From Leuctra nigra (Eukaryota > Arthropoda > Insecta > Plecoptera > Leuctridae): a stretch of DNA of 64,000 nt. The stretch lies in contig OW203763.1 in the NCBI GenBank assembly GCA_934045905.1, forward strand, positions 41,383,172 to 41,447,171. The letters are read 5' to 3'. The translations under genes were made by a program, and so were the position numbers. A model generated the notes under the pieces. The model was given only the letters and a program-made list of their open reading frames with translations, searched no databases and was not told the DNA's origin. Positions 1 through 13,336 of this stretch are shown piece by piece; the first letter of the stretch is position 1, and each line of letters starts with the position of its first letter.

Positions 1-2735
<2,735 letters not shown>

Positions 2736-2752
2736 ATTTGTTTTGTAAACAG

Positions 2753-3492
2753 AACCCGTTGTGTTAAGACAGTATTTGTCAAGGGCCAGATACACACATT
2801 TCCTGACTCTGCACTGTGCTATTTTGATATTGACAAGCCCAAGATACTGTCAGCTTATGAATACGTATGCAGCACAACTTCTTAAGCATTTTGTCCGTCA
2901 ATTTGGTACGTTGTATGATGACAGTAGAATTTCATACAATGTTCATGCCTTATTCCATCTTGCTATTGATGCGACCAAATTCGGACCGCTGGACGAATTC
3001 AGTGCATTCCAATTCGAAAATAAACTTGGCAAGGAGATTGGTCAGAAAAGGATGCTACCCATTACAACACAACAACTTAGCAATCGGCTGGCTGAACAGC
3101 GAAATTGTGAGCCAGTGGAAAAGATGAAAGTCTTTGCTCGCACACCATTTCTCGCATTAGTAGTTGGTCCGCTGCACAACAAATTATCAACTTTGATTTC
3201 TGTGGAGGGTGACAATTGCTGTGTTCTCTCGGATGGATCGCATGTTTTCATTGATGGCTTCATTGAAGATGTTACTCCCAAGATATCTGGACGAATGTTT
3301 ACACTGACAGAATCGTTATACCCAAACAATCAGCCCATCGATTCTACTTTGATTGGGATATGTCTAGCTAGCAATTTGTCAGTGCCTCGAACATGGCCGA
3401 TAACTGCAGTTGCAGCTAAAGTGATGAGTTTGCCACTCACAGAAGAAAACCAAGAATACGCTCTCTTTCCACAACTTCATTTATCTCAGTAA
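2753..3492 (+). CDS. CACTA/EnSpm-like transposase, DUF4218-type C-terminal exon (partial)
   Basis: The exon starts after a good acceptor (TTTGTAAACAG ends at 2752) and is open to a TAA at 3490-3492, about 245 codons. Early residues read PVVLRQYLS, then HFLTLHCAI. The segment YNVHALFHLAIDATKFGPLD, followed by FSAFQFENKLGKEI, is the signature of the DUF4218 region at the end of Tnp2-type transposases in plants and animals. The C-terminus, KVMSLPL then EYALFPQLHL, also fits such proteins. The N-terminal catalytic exons are not present upstream, where a LINE lies instead. Known of the family: DNA cut-and-paste transposition. Inferred: a fragment cut off by the LINE insertion. Confidence 0.75.
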
Positions 3493-4170
3493 TAGTAAGT
3501 CTTAGTATTATTTTGTGGGATAGTAATTCACTTCTGTGTGCTTTCTCCTCTCAACTCTGAAGTTTGGTGTGATCTTGACAGGGTGAGAAACCAGGGGGTC
3601 ATTCACGAAGTGGGTTTAGGTTGGATTAGCCCGAGTTAGCTCGTAATGCCATCAGAAATAACATTAACCGCCCCTGGAAACCTGTCAAAAAGTTTCGTGT
3701 TTGACCCATGAGAGTATTTTCCAAGATTATTTGCCTAATTATCTACAGTACCTACAGATCTATCAGTTTTACAAGTTTAATTTCAACAGAAAATTATAAT
3801 TTGCAATTGGCGACATAAATCTAGAGCTCTATAATCCTAGGTTGTGCGATATTATTGGTGGTTATAATTAATTTTTTTATTTTATCTACAAACGGACACA
3901 TAAAAATACAAATATATACTTAGTTAACAAGAGTTTAAAACTTTATGAACAACAATGTGTATTTTTTAATTTTATTTTTAAAAAAATCCAATTTTCTTCA
4001 CTTGGCTTTTCAAGTGGGTTTTCAGCCCAAATACGGCTGGGTAAATTCATGCCAACTCTTCTCAAACTTTGGTGTGGTGAAGCTTGCTTGCTTTAGGTAT
4101 ATTTGTTAGGACTGTTAGGACCAAGTTAACTATTAAGTTGGTATTAAGTTAGTGAAAGTTACTTAGGACG
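3493..4170. other. AT-rich non-coding stretch
   Basis: I see no open frame with coding character. It contains short poly-T/poly-A runs and an Arg/Pro-less spacer between the transposase exon and a hairpin MITE. Confidence 0.5.
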
Positions 4171-4547
4171 GCTGGGTAGTGAGTTTGACCTTGAAGAGTT
4201 TTTAAATCGATTTTTATCAATATCTTTTACCAATGTAATTGTTAACAAAATAAGGCTTTGTACGAGTATTCAGAACAGTTCAATGAACATAATTCCATAG
4301 CTTGAAATGGTTTATTAGATTTACTTTGTCCTACAGACGTTTAGTGCCCAAAAATTAGTACAATTATGGTACTAAACATCTGTTGGACAAAATAAAACTA
4401 ATAACTTATTTCAAGCTATGAAATTATTTTTATTGAACTGTTCTGAATACTCGTACAAAGCCCTATTTTGTTAACAATTACATAGGTAAAAGATATTGAT
4501 AAAAATAGATTAAAAAACTCTTCCAAGGCCATGCTCACTACTCAGCC
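4171..4547. repeat. Hairpin (foldback) MITE, arms about 185 bp
   Basis: The sequence from 4171 (GCTGGGTAGTGAG...) reappears as its reverse complement ending at 4547 (...CTCACTACTCAGC). Arms differ at scattered positions and by small indels, and meet near 4365. No transposase inside. The flanks show no convincing target-site duplication. Confidence 0.85.
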
Positions 4548-4689
4548 CTCTTAAATCCCATTTGCCTTTGAATTCGCACCAGCTGGATTCATTGTTGAAT
4601 TACTCACTAACTATCAATAGTTAGCGAATCCAAAGTTGGTCCAATCTTTAATGCCCTCAGTATAATATTCTATTCTGCTCTCCCCTTAG

Positions 4690-5114
4690 GTCACCATGGA
4701 CACCAATTACATTGTTGTATCGTTTGACAACGGAGATGTCGAAACCGTTCCCAATTCATGGGTAAGAAATGGAACTGTTTCTGGCCGGATAAAGATGCCC
4801 GGATCACCTTGGGCATCAGGAAGGGGGAACTGTGGAAATTCAATACAGCAAATGTTTGCCCTTCTGGCAACTGGCAGCAGTACCCAGTTACTAAACATAA
4901 AGGTTTTTGTAAGTAATGTTTTGGTTTTGATTTGCAACGTACTGCGATTGACTTTTTCATCAAGTCTCATACAACAAAATTATTTCCTTAGCTACTTATT
5001 AAGTTGCATTAGCAGCTGTCAAAAAATTGGCTGATGATGCAAGAGCAACTTTAACAAGTGAGAACGAGGAGAGAGGGCTAAAAGTGCTGTCCCTTAATAG
5101 GGCTTCTTCAGAGG
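4690..5114 (+). pseudogene. DUF4806-like small transposon-associated protein, two exons, frameshifted
   Basis: Exon 1 follows the acceptor CTCCCCTTAG and starts with ATG at 4696 (MDTNYIVVSFDNGDVE...VPNSW). Near 4778-4781 the frame breaks: the next frame gives WPDKDARITLG and then CPSGNWQQYPV up to the donor GTAAGT at 4909. Exon 2 (5013-5114) joins in matching phase and reads SAVKKLADDARATLTSENEE before the donor GTATGT. The order beta-rich start, VP-SW, WP, W-x3-YPV, then acidic helix matches arthropod proteins of the DUF4806 kind, often beside DUF4218 transposases. Function of that family is unknown. One single-base frameshift makes this copy defective. The family assignment is from memory of the pattern and is moderately secure. 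Confidence 0.55.
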
Positions 5115-5535
5115 GTATGTAATTGCAATTTTATCATTCTTAATATCAATTAATAATTAGTTAAGAATTCAGATTCTATTCATTAATAATGTATATATTT
5201 TAATTTATTAAAATAATTTTTTGTATAAACAATTCTATATTTTCCATCAAGCACTACTTTGTGATTCCCACTCTCAAATGGAAAGAAACTTCTTTGGGGC
5301 GAATTCAAGATGGCTGCCAAGTGAAGTTGTGCCAAGTAGCAGGTGTCAATATTAGAGTTTACTGAATTTCGTAGGGTAGCTAATGACGAGTTGTATGTGT
5401 TAATTTAAAGTGTGAGGACAATTGTAACCAGATGTTTAATTATTAATTAGGCAAAGTGTATCAAAAGAATCAAGTATTCAAGTGTATTCAAGTGAATCGT
5501 GAACTAAAGTTGGGCAAGCCTACAGCGACGTGACA
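5115..5535. other. Spacer, possibly LINE 5' UTR from about 5290
   Basis: 5115-5280 is AT-rich with nothing recognisable. From about 5290 the sequence gains a CAAGATGGCTGCC-type start and leads to the ORF1-like frame below, as in LINE 5' ends. Confidence 0.35.
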
Positions 5536-5706
5536 ATGACGCCAACGCCAGTGAATGTAGGTGAGGAAAAAGTGGAAATGGAAAGCGAAAGGGCCTTGCT
5601 AACATCATTATTGGAGGAAAAGGACAAAAGGTTGGTGGCATTAGAAGAAATAAATGCTATGCTGAGGGCCAAAGTGAGGGAATATGAGATAAAGTTTGTA
5701 AAGTGA
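5536..5706 (+). pseudogene. LINE ORF1-like N-terminal fragment with coiled coil
   Basis: ATG at 5536, stop TGA at 5704-5706, 56 residues. It begins MTPTPVNVGEEKVEMESE and has a heptad-like stretch LLEEKDKRLVALEEINAML. This resembles the short acidic, coiled-coil N-termini of ORF1 in CR1-like LINEs. The sequence after the stop (to about 5880) stays purine-rich and GC-richer, as expected of a decayed continuation. Not recognised beyond that; it could be unrelated. Confidence 0.4.
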
Positions 5707-6959
5707 AGGTAATAATGTAATAAGTAAAAGTGAAGGTGGGAAGGTGGCGCTGCAAAACGGAGCGGGAGTAAGCGACAACTCGACTTCGAGTGAGGCGAGC
5801 GGGAGCGTACAGGGTGCCAGCACCATCTGTCTGGTCACCTGGAACTTCCGGAACTATTCACGGCGCACAATTCGCCTTTAACGGCGGAGTGGGCGGTCTC
5901 TAGCGGCAAAAGTGCGAAATACCAAAATGGTGATTATCTGTGTGCCGCCATTGCTCACAACGTGTAAAATGGATTACGATTATGCTTCGACGGTAGAAGT
6001 TACGAAGAAAATTGTACATAGTAATAGGAATTGTTCAGTGTATAGATGTGTAAATAAAGTTAGAGAAGGTGTTTCACTACATAGCTATCCCAAATGCAGA
6101 GACATGAGAGGAAAGTGGGTCCATGTCTTGAAAATAGGAAAGAAGGTGACAGCCAACATGTTCGTTTGCAGTGACCATTTCACTGAATCAGATTTCTTCT
6201 TATTTGGTAAGTGACTATTGATTAGATGCTATGTTATTTCTTACTCAATTAATTTTATGTAATATCAGTTTCTCGTTGCACCTATGTCAAAGTGCTGTAG
6301 AAAACTGCATAGGTATCTACATTCAAAATAGTAGCTAAAATTAACCTCACTAAAGTACCTAAGGTGTAAGTAGGTAGGTAAAGCAAATATTTCGAATTCA
6401 TAATATCGACTCACTACATATGTAGACCTACATTATCTACATGACCTAACATGATCAGGTACCTACCTAGGCATTTCATTAATATTTTATGCATAAAATA
6501 CAACAGTAGGTAGGTAGGTAACTTCACTGTTGTAAGTTGATAACCTTGGTATCAATTTTTTGTGTAGAAGAGGTAGCTAGTTGAAACTAATGTGTGCATT
6601 GTCTTTTCAGATCTTTCTTCTAAAATTAGGCGTCTGAAGAAGACTGCAATACCATCGCAAAAGTTACCGACACGGTCCCTCGACAAAGTTCTAACTGATT
6701 CGCAGCTGTTGGAAAAATCCTCGAGAGCCATGGGCATAGAAAAGCGGAAAACACAGTCAAAACTAATTAGCAACATCAAAAGGTATGAGTGATGGTAGCC
6801 TACATACTTAGTTCAAGAATCAATAATTTGCATGATGTAGGACTAGATTTTTGTAATAGTAATAAATTGTCGCCCATTTCCAACACAATATTTGGTCGGG
6901 AGGCGTGGGGTGGGGGGATTTCACCTTCAATCTTGAGCCTTCACTTCAGTGATGTCGGC

Positions 6960-7260
6960 TGGGTGGTCCTGACACATCACACCCTTCTTCTTCCTCTAAC
7001 TATTCCGGCTGATGCCACTTCACCATGACAATCCACCTCTCTTGGTCCTCCGACAATCTTCCTATTGCTTCTGATCTCAACTCATCACCTCTATCCTCCA
7101 CATCCCACGGTCTGCCTCTTCTGCTATCCCGCTTTCTCACTCGTTCAAATTCCCTCTTTAGTATTCTGTTGGGATCCATTCTTCGTCGACCATACCAGTG
7201 TAGTCTATCTCTTGGTTGAGGCAACTAGCTTCTTCCTTATAAATTTATCGCTATGTCTTT
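6960..7260 (-). pseudogene. RTE/Jockey-like LINE C-terminal relic
   Basis: On the minus strand the frame around 7000-7224 reads DRLHWYGRRRMDPNRILKRE and then RRGRPWDVEDRGDELRSEA. This matches the RL-W-GHV-RM-NR-PK and RGRP-x-RW patterns near the end of many LINE ORF2 proteins. It lies in the intron of the THAP-DDE gene, reversed to it. There are no RT motifs, so it is a 3' fragment. Confidence 0.6.
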
Positions 7261-7465
7261 TTTCTCCATCTTCGATACTCCAGGGATGCTTCTGAAGAAT
7301 TTCATCTCAGCCGCCTTTACATTTTCCTACTTCTTTGTTAGACACACATTTATATGTCTAAATTACTTTTATTTGGTTTAAATGCTCATTTGTTAATTTG
7401 TGATTTTTTAATAACAAACTATTACTTTGTTGTGACAAAAGTCCGAAAAACAAAAGCTGCCATAC

Positions 7466-7742
7466 ACAATCAACCTTGCACGTCAATCTTGCTTGACAAG
7501 CCAGGGCCCTGATTCTACCAATGCATTGCGGTCGCTTAGCAATTATTTCAATGTTAAATCTTAAGGCAGAAATTTCTAAGCGTCCACAATCAAGTTATAG
7601 AATCTAGGCCCAGGTAACCTTGGCATAAGCCAAAGATTGGCTGTTCATGACTTATAGCTTCACTGCAAGCCCCTATTATCAAACTTGCATGTCAAGCCAA
7701 ATGTATCAAATAAGATTGACTTCGAAGATTGATTGTGTGTGA
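7466..7742. repeat. MITE with imperfect terminal inverted repeats
   Basis: The left end ACACAATCAACCTTG...GTCAATCTT pairs with the right end AAGATTGACTTCGAAGATTG...TGTGT. A second inner pair, GGCCCTGATTCT and AGAATCTAGGCC, is nested inside. No coding capacity. Confidence 0.5.
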
Positions 7743-7861
7743 GGGGACCTTAAGGGTAAGAAGTGAAGGAAGCTCTAATTGAAATTGTGAAAATTTTCGA
7801 AACCATTGAGATGAAATTTCAGTCATATTATTGCGTTCAAAGCTTGTGCTCCTGAAAAGGA

Positions 7862-7999
7862 CCGTGGCTTAGGTTTGAGGGCTACACTGCCATCTTCAGG
7901 AGGCGACTGCGGTCTTGTGTCCTCACTCGGATTTATACTAGATCCCGAATATTAGAAAACACCTGAAGAAGGCAGTGCGGCTCTCGAACCCAAGCCACG
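7862..7999. repeat. Inverted repeat with Penelope-end-like sequence
   Basis: Arms of 38-39 bp at 7862-7900 and 7962-7999 (CCGTGGCTTAGGTTTGAG... against ...CTCGAACCCAAGCCACG). The right arm contains CCTGAAGAAGGCAGTGC and TCTCGAACC, like the terminal repeats of Penelope-like elements. Only the ends are present. Confidence 0.5.
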
Positions 8000-8009
8000 T
8001 TTTTTTTAA

Positions 8010-9170
8010 GAACCACCAAAGTTGTAATTAACTATACCTTGTAACGGTTTGAATTCGGCGCTGGCGCCAACGTCAAGTCGTTACCATTAGCCTGCATTTG
8101 TACCCATATTTGGAGGGTCGCCTAGAGCAGAAAAGATGTCATGCGCAATGGTCAATGATAGTCGAGTTCGCGGATCGGCGACCTGAGCTGATTCTCTTTC
8201 TCTGGCTGACCGTCGTCGACTTCACATCGCCGCGTGAGTAGTGTTTAAATGTAGATTGTAACCACGCTAAGTTGTAGCGGATATAACGTAGTGCGACTGG
8301 TCGTCCAGCCCCTACTTGCAGGTTCAATCTTGAGCTTTGTTAACAGAATCATTATTGTGCCCCTGTGGCCTACTTGAAATAGAGTAGTTAATGTATTTTG
8401 TCGTTGCGTAGTTTTTGTATTGCAATCAAGTGTGGCCACACTTGGATTGTCTCCGCGGAGAGTCAGGCAGTCAGGGAAAGGGCACCTTTTCGATCATTCA
8501 TACCTAACTAAATTTAACATTTGTATAACGTCCAGGAAATCCTAGAACCTCGTATGTACGAGTTCTATTTAATTAAATGTCCGAAGTAATTCGGCGAGCA
8601 TCTTATCACGGAGGAGTGTAAGTAAAGAGTTCATTATATTTATCATTGTATTGTATCAGTCTTATTTGCTATTCATTCAATTGCATGTGTTGTGTTGCCT
8701 CCAGGCACACAGCTGATGAGGTAACGACCTGTGTTGTACACAGAGTCCATTTACGCGAGGAGGTCAAACCCCCGGTAATCTGTTATCTCATTCTGATCAT
8801 TTGTATGTTGTGTTTATTTGACTGTTCATTTATTCCTCACTTGAGGTTATGTAATAAAACCATAATTAATGTCAACTGGACATCGCAGCCTTATGTCTTG
8901 ATAGCCTAGCACCTAGATCTGATCCTATTGCTTTCGCTCATGTCGTGTCTCTCTCTTTGTCAACTATCACGAGATCACCCGCCCACACCCATCTCCAGCT
9001 GTTGCTAGCCCGGCACTGGCTATTTCTGCCCGAGGCGACGACGCCGGCGTGGCAACCTCTCAAAGGATTCCAAACAATTTAAATATGATGGTTATTCGAA
9101 ACTGTTTTGTTTTTGAACTATTTTGTTTTGTCCAGGCTTTTATTAATACCAAACATTTGGTTTCTTTCAG
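8010..9170. other. Remainder of intron 2 of the THAP-DDE gene
   Basis: Mixed composition with GC-richer patches at 8050-8300 and 8900-9060. Some open frames exist but none shows a recognisable domain or good splice context. The acceptor TTTCTTTCAG ending at 9170 closes the intron. Confidence 0.4.
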
Positions 9171-10305
9171 AGCTTGCAAGAAAGACTGCACCCATGATGT
9201 TCTGGAGATTGTTCCCGAAGACCCAATCAATGTTCCGGAAGGCCCCATCATTTCGGATGAAACTATTTCGGCAGCAGAAGCACTGCTAGAACTTCAGGCG
9301 TCAATCGTCGAAGACGGACATCACTCACCAACCATCATCGAGGATCATCGAACTCAATGTTTGAAAGTGGAGACAGCAACTCAAACAGTGTCGAATGTGA
9401 TCAACCACCCGATGACATTATTAGGCTTAATTCGATCTGATGCTGATTTAAATGCTTTCACTGGCTTTCACACCATGACTCTTCTGGACCACATTTCAAA
9501 AGCAGCCGAAATGTTGCAAATTTCGAGAGGAGACTGCAAGAAGTTACAACTGGACATTACAGAACGTATAGTGCTCACATTGGTGAAATTGAAATTAAAC
9601 ATTAGTTTTACTTGCATTGCTATCTTGTTTGGAATCAGCCTGACCACATGCATCAGGTACTTTCATATTACTCTAGATCTTTTAAGCGATACATTGCGCC
9701 GGGCAATAGTTTGGCCAGGTAAGGAGGCAATTTTGCGCCGAATGCCACTGTGTTTCAGTAAATATAGAAATACACGTGTCATTCTAGATTACACTGAGAC
9801 ACCGGTTGAAAAGCCAGCCTGCTTGAATTGCAAACTAAGTACATATTCCCATTACAAAGGCACAAATACAGTCAAGTTCATGGTCGGTGTGGCGCCAGAA
9901 GGCCTAATAACGTTTGTAAGTCCAGCGTATGGGGGAAGAGCATCGGACAAGGCAATCTTCCTGCAGTCTGATTTGCTAACACGTCTGGACCCATATTCAG
10001 ACGAAATAATGTCGGACAAAGGGTTTTTGGTGGAACATGAATGAACGATCCAGGGCATTAAACTGATTCGTCCTCCGTTTCTGGGGAAATCAAAACAGTT
10101 TTCCGAGGCTGATGGTCGGCGGACAGCGGATATTGCCGCAGCAAGAGTTCATGTCGAGCGCTCCATCCAGGGTTTTAAAATATTTAAAATTTTGAAAGGT
10201 CAGTTACCTTGGAATTTAGTAGCTAGCGTGGATAAGATAACAACAGTTGTTGCTGGAATTGTAAATCTATCGAAACCAATTCTTGCAGCGGACAAGTTTG
10301 CATGA

Positions 10306-11075
10306 AGAGAAACAAGCAAACTTGTCAGGTGCAAGCATTTGTTTCCATACTTAGATTAATGAGGACAGTGCTAAGCCTTTTGAATACCATTTGCATTTCA
10401 TAATTTTTAAATAAGGTGCAATAATTCACTGGAATTAACATTTTTTTCAAGTGTAATATGTTTATCTGATTTTGTAGACAGTTTTTTTGTTACATATTAA
10501 CTACAAAGGTATATTGAGCCCGTTGTATCAATTGTTTCCAGTAAAATATTGATAACTATTCAAGGGAGTTTTAAGGAATAAAAAGAAAATTTAAGACATC
10601 CATGATAATAGTAAATATGCAATTTTAATTATACTTTTCTGCATGGAAATGTTTTTGCAGTGATTTTTTTTGTATGTCCATGATTTCTGTGGGTCATAAA
10701 AAGTGGAGACAAACGAACAAACCTATAATTAGTGTAACTTAAGTTTTAATGTACCTATCTACCTAGTAAATAATTTCAGAGACAATAAAAGTCTGATTTT
10801 TACATTAAACAATCTTGAAAATGTTCTTTATAAATGCTGAAGTGGTCAATAAATATTCTATTCAATTAATTACATGAATTGTGAAATGCCATCTGACAAT
10901 GTACCTCCCTCCATCACCTCAAACACAAACCTGAAGGTACGATCAGTAAAACGTTGTTGAAACAAAATGAAGCAAAATTTATTAATTAGATAGGTACTAC
11001 CTTCATAAATAAATTGCCTGTAATGAATTGTTGATCTGATTTCTTAAGTAGGTTTTCACATTAACTACAAACTAT
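10306..11075. other. Convergent 3' intergenic region of the two transposon genes
   Basis: AT-rich. It holds plus-strand AATAAA-type signals near 10578 and 10783 for the transposase gene, and a minus-strand AATAAA (TTTATT at 10978-10983) for the YqaJ gene. Nothing coding. Confidence 0.5.
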
Positions 11076-12437
11076 TCAACCAGACATGGATTCATGTCCA
11101 TTCAGAAATGGAAGTATTATTTGAAAATATGTTTTCCGGAGGCAACCAATCATCTCGTGTACAAACACTGGGTCAAACGGCACGGGAACTATGACGCATT
11201 CATCCAAAACCTTTGAGTACACTAAAAAGTCACACACTTTTAAATCTATAATAAGCATTCCTAACTGTACTTGTCCATAGTATTTGTGCTTTCGCTTTAA
11301 AGTAATCGAGTTCCCACTGACAATAAGACAACTTGTTTTAGAGTCCGACCTTCCATCAAGCACTTCACTTCTACTAACCTTCCACCGTCAAGTACAATCC
11401 CGTCTGGGCTGTACCCAAGCCATGGAGCATTAAGATTGATGATAAGTCCAAACTTGGCCACAGAAAAAGATGTTTGCCTCATGTATGCAGCAATAGCATT
11501 TTCTTCGTTATTGATTCCGTAGCTAGTGTGAATATTTCCACGGAAAGTGCTATAAAACATGTTGGTCAATTTGTGTGGCCAATTTCGCTGCACCTTACTC
11601 TCCTTGCTGTAAGTAAACAGCTCATAGCAACGGCTTCCAGTCACTCGACTCTTCCTGTAGCCCATCCACTGGGCCCCGCATTGTCTTGTTGTCTGAAGGC
11701 AAATGTCCACTGCGTCGCCAGCGGTGACGAAAACATTCTGCATATAGAAGTCACGGTCTGCTTGTGAACACTGGCTCAAAAATTCTTGGTCAGAAGATGG
11801 CGAGTCAACGATTGTGTCGTTGGTTGAGATGATCAGGTCGGTGGCATAAGCCCGCAAGTCTTCCACCCATGGAACAAATGTAGCAGTTTCTGCGACAGTT
11901 TCTGGGAAGGTTGTCTCGATGACTTCATCAACAGCTGTCGTCAGGTGGCAAGCAAGAGCGGAATCTGGAGCACCTGACCCAAAAGAATGGTAGAATATAT
12001 TGAATGACAGCTTCAAAGTATATCTTTCCCATTGATATACGAAAGCGTACATGTAGATAGGATACAGACTTTTGGGTAGTAACGTAAAGACAGTAGGTAC
12101 GCGTTACTAAACACAATTACTATTTTTGGCAACGGATTTTTAAATTCATTTTGTACATTTGTATGATTTTGTAAACTCACTACATTTCTGGAATAGTATT
12201 GCAATAATTTTTATTAGGTACTTTTCACACAAGTAATATAATATAAGTAAGTGCACTTAGTAATTTACCCAAGTCTGATAGGAAATCAAAAGAAAGTTTT
12301 GTTTTATAAATGGTACACCAAGACTTCGTTATAGCCTAAATTTGATAAGCACAGCTAAACCAAATAATCGACTTGAAGTCGATTCCCACTTAGGGTGTGT
12401 ATTTATATGTGAAGTTTATAAATTTTCAGTAACTTAA

Positions 12438-13127
12438 AGGTGGGCTATCACGGTTGAGCCCCATTGTCGTATTATTCAAAAACCATGATGACATTAGGCA
12501 TGCAATCACAGCGGCGAAAACTAGAGATCTGTAGGATATTCAAATTTTGCAAATTTCAGTTTTTCAAATTTCGCGGGGCTCTAGCGCCTGAACCAAACAT
12601 AGCATCACGTTCGCATTTTCGACATTCTACTGCTGATGAGAATGTAGGTTTCTTTGGAAAACTTCCATGGAGTCAGGATGATATGAAGGGGTGTGTTGTG
12701 AAAAATATCCGACCGAACCGGGGCTCGAACCTGGGACCTCTCACTTGCCGGGCGAGAGCTCTACCAACTGAGCTACCCGATCGGACGGACGGACATCAGA
12801 CACAACACACTGATGAGAGTTAGAGATCTCCGAGGAGAATGGAATAAAGGTAGAGAATGCTTCTACGAACTGTCATTTCACCGGTGACGATGCTGTTACC
12901 CTGTCTCATTTCAGGGTGACAGCATCAGGGAGACATTTCAGGGACATTTCAGGGAGACAGGGTGACAGCATCGTCACCGGTGAAATGACAGTTCGTAGAA
13001 GCATTCTCTACCTTCATTCCATTCTCCTCGGTTCGGTCGGATATTTTTCACAACACACATCCCTTCATATTCTACTTCTGGTTACAATATACAATATTTT
13101 TGACTTTTTGACCATGACAGCCCACCT
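12438..13127. mobile_element. TTAA-flanked non-autonomous DNA transposon
   Basis: Bounded by TTAA at 12434-12437 and 13128-13131. Ends are inverted: AGGTGGGCTATCACGGT at the left, ACCATGACAGCCCACCT at the right. TTAA duplications are made by piggyBac and Kolobok transposases. Inside is a near-perfect palindrome (about 12680-13073) interrupted on its left arm by a tRNA-like insertion. It lies in the second intron of the YqaJ gene. Confidence 0.75.
12711..12782 (-). tRNA. tRNA-Ala-like fold (anticodon GGC), probably tRNA-derived SINE or relic
   Basis: On the minus strand a 72-nt cloverleaf forms. The acceptor stem GATCGGG pairs with TTCGGTC using wobble pairs. The D-arm is GCTC/GAGC, the anticodon arm CTCGC-CCGGCAA-GTGAG, and the T-arm CCAGG-TTCGAGC-CCCGG with one mismatch. 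The A box (TAGCTCAGTTGG) and B box (GGTTCGAGCCC) are intact. Position 33 is C, not the usual U, and eukaryotes rarely use a GGC anticodon for Ala. So a working gene is unlikely; a SINE head or decayed copy is more likely. Confidence 0.55.
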
Positions 13128-13131
13128 TTAA

Positions 13132-13336
13132 AGCCGATCCACACTGCAACTTTTGGTTGATCAACTTGGTTCTGCTCGTGCGCAGTGTCACTTTGGTGAC
13201 GATAATGGTCGCCATATAATAATCGCCATACGATAATGGTCGCGGTAATGGGGGATAATGGCAGGGGCGACGAACTTGGTTCTGCACATGTGCAGAACCA
13301 AGTTGATCAACCAAAAGTTGTTAGTCTGAATTGGGC
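13132..13336. repeat. Short MITE with ~40 bp inverted ends
   Basis: The segment CAACTTTTGGTTGATCAACT and the following TGGTTCTGC at 13145-13175 recur as the reverse complement at 13288-13320, and the outer AGCC...GGCT ends also pair. Between them are several near-repeats of ATAATGGTCGC. It abuts the TTAA element directly. Confidence 0.65.

Larger units (their letters stand above)
5912..10305 (+). pseudogene. THAP zinc finger - DDE_Tnp_4 transposase (ISL2EU/Harbinger-like), three exons
   Basis: DNA-binding plus cut-and-paste transposase. Exon 1 (5912-6206) holds a THAP finger: NCSVYRC, a basic middle with GKWVHVLK, and VCSDHFTESDF, giving C-x3-C...C-x2-H. Exon 2 (6611-6782) reads DLSSKIRRLKKTAIPSQKLP, a linker typical of arthropod THAP transposases. 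Exon 3 (9171-10305) holds the catalytic domain: VILDYTE (first Asp), GGRASDKAIF (second Asp) and VERSIQGFKIFKIL (Glu). Splice sites are GT/AG and phases match at both junctions. An in-frame TGA at 10042-10044 cuts the ORF between the second and third catalytic residues; the frame then continues to 10305. The 2.4 kb second intron is full of other elements. The gene converges on the SWIM-YqaJ gene. One stop is the only defect seen, so the copy is recent. Confidence 0.82.

Noticed and set aside
12711..12782. Functional tRNA-Ala gene
   Set aside because: The fold is complete, but C33, wobble-rich acceptor, T-stem mismatch, an anticodon rarely used in eukaryotes and its place inside a transposon argue against function.
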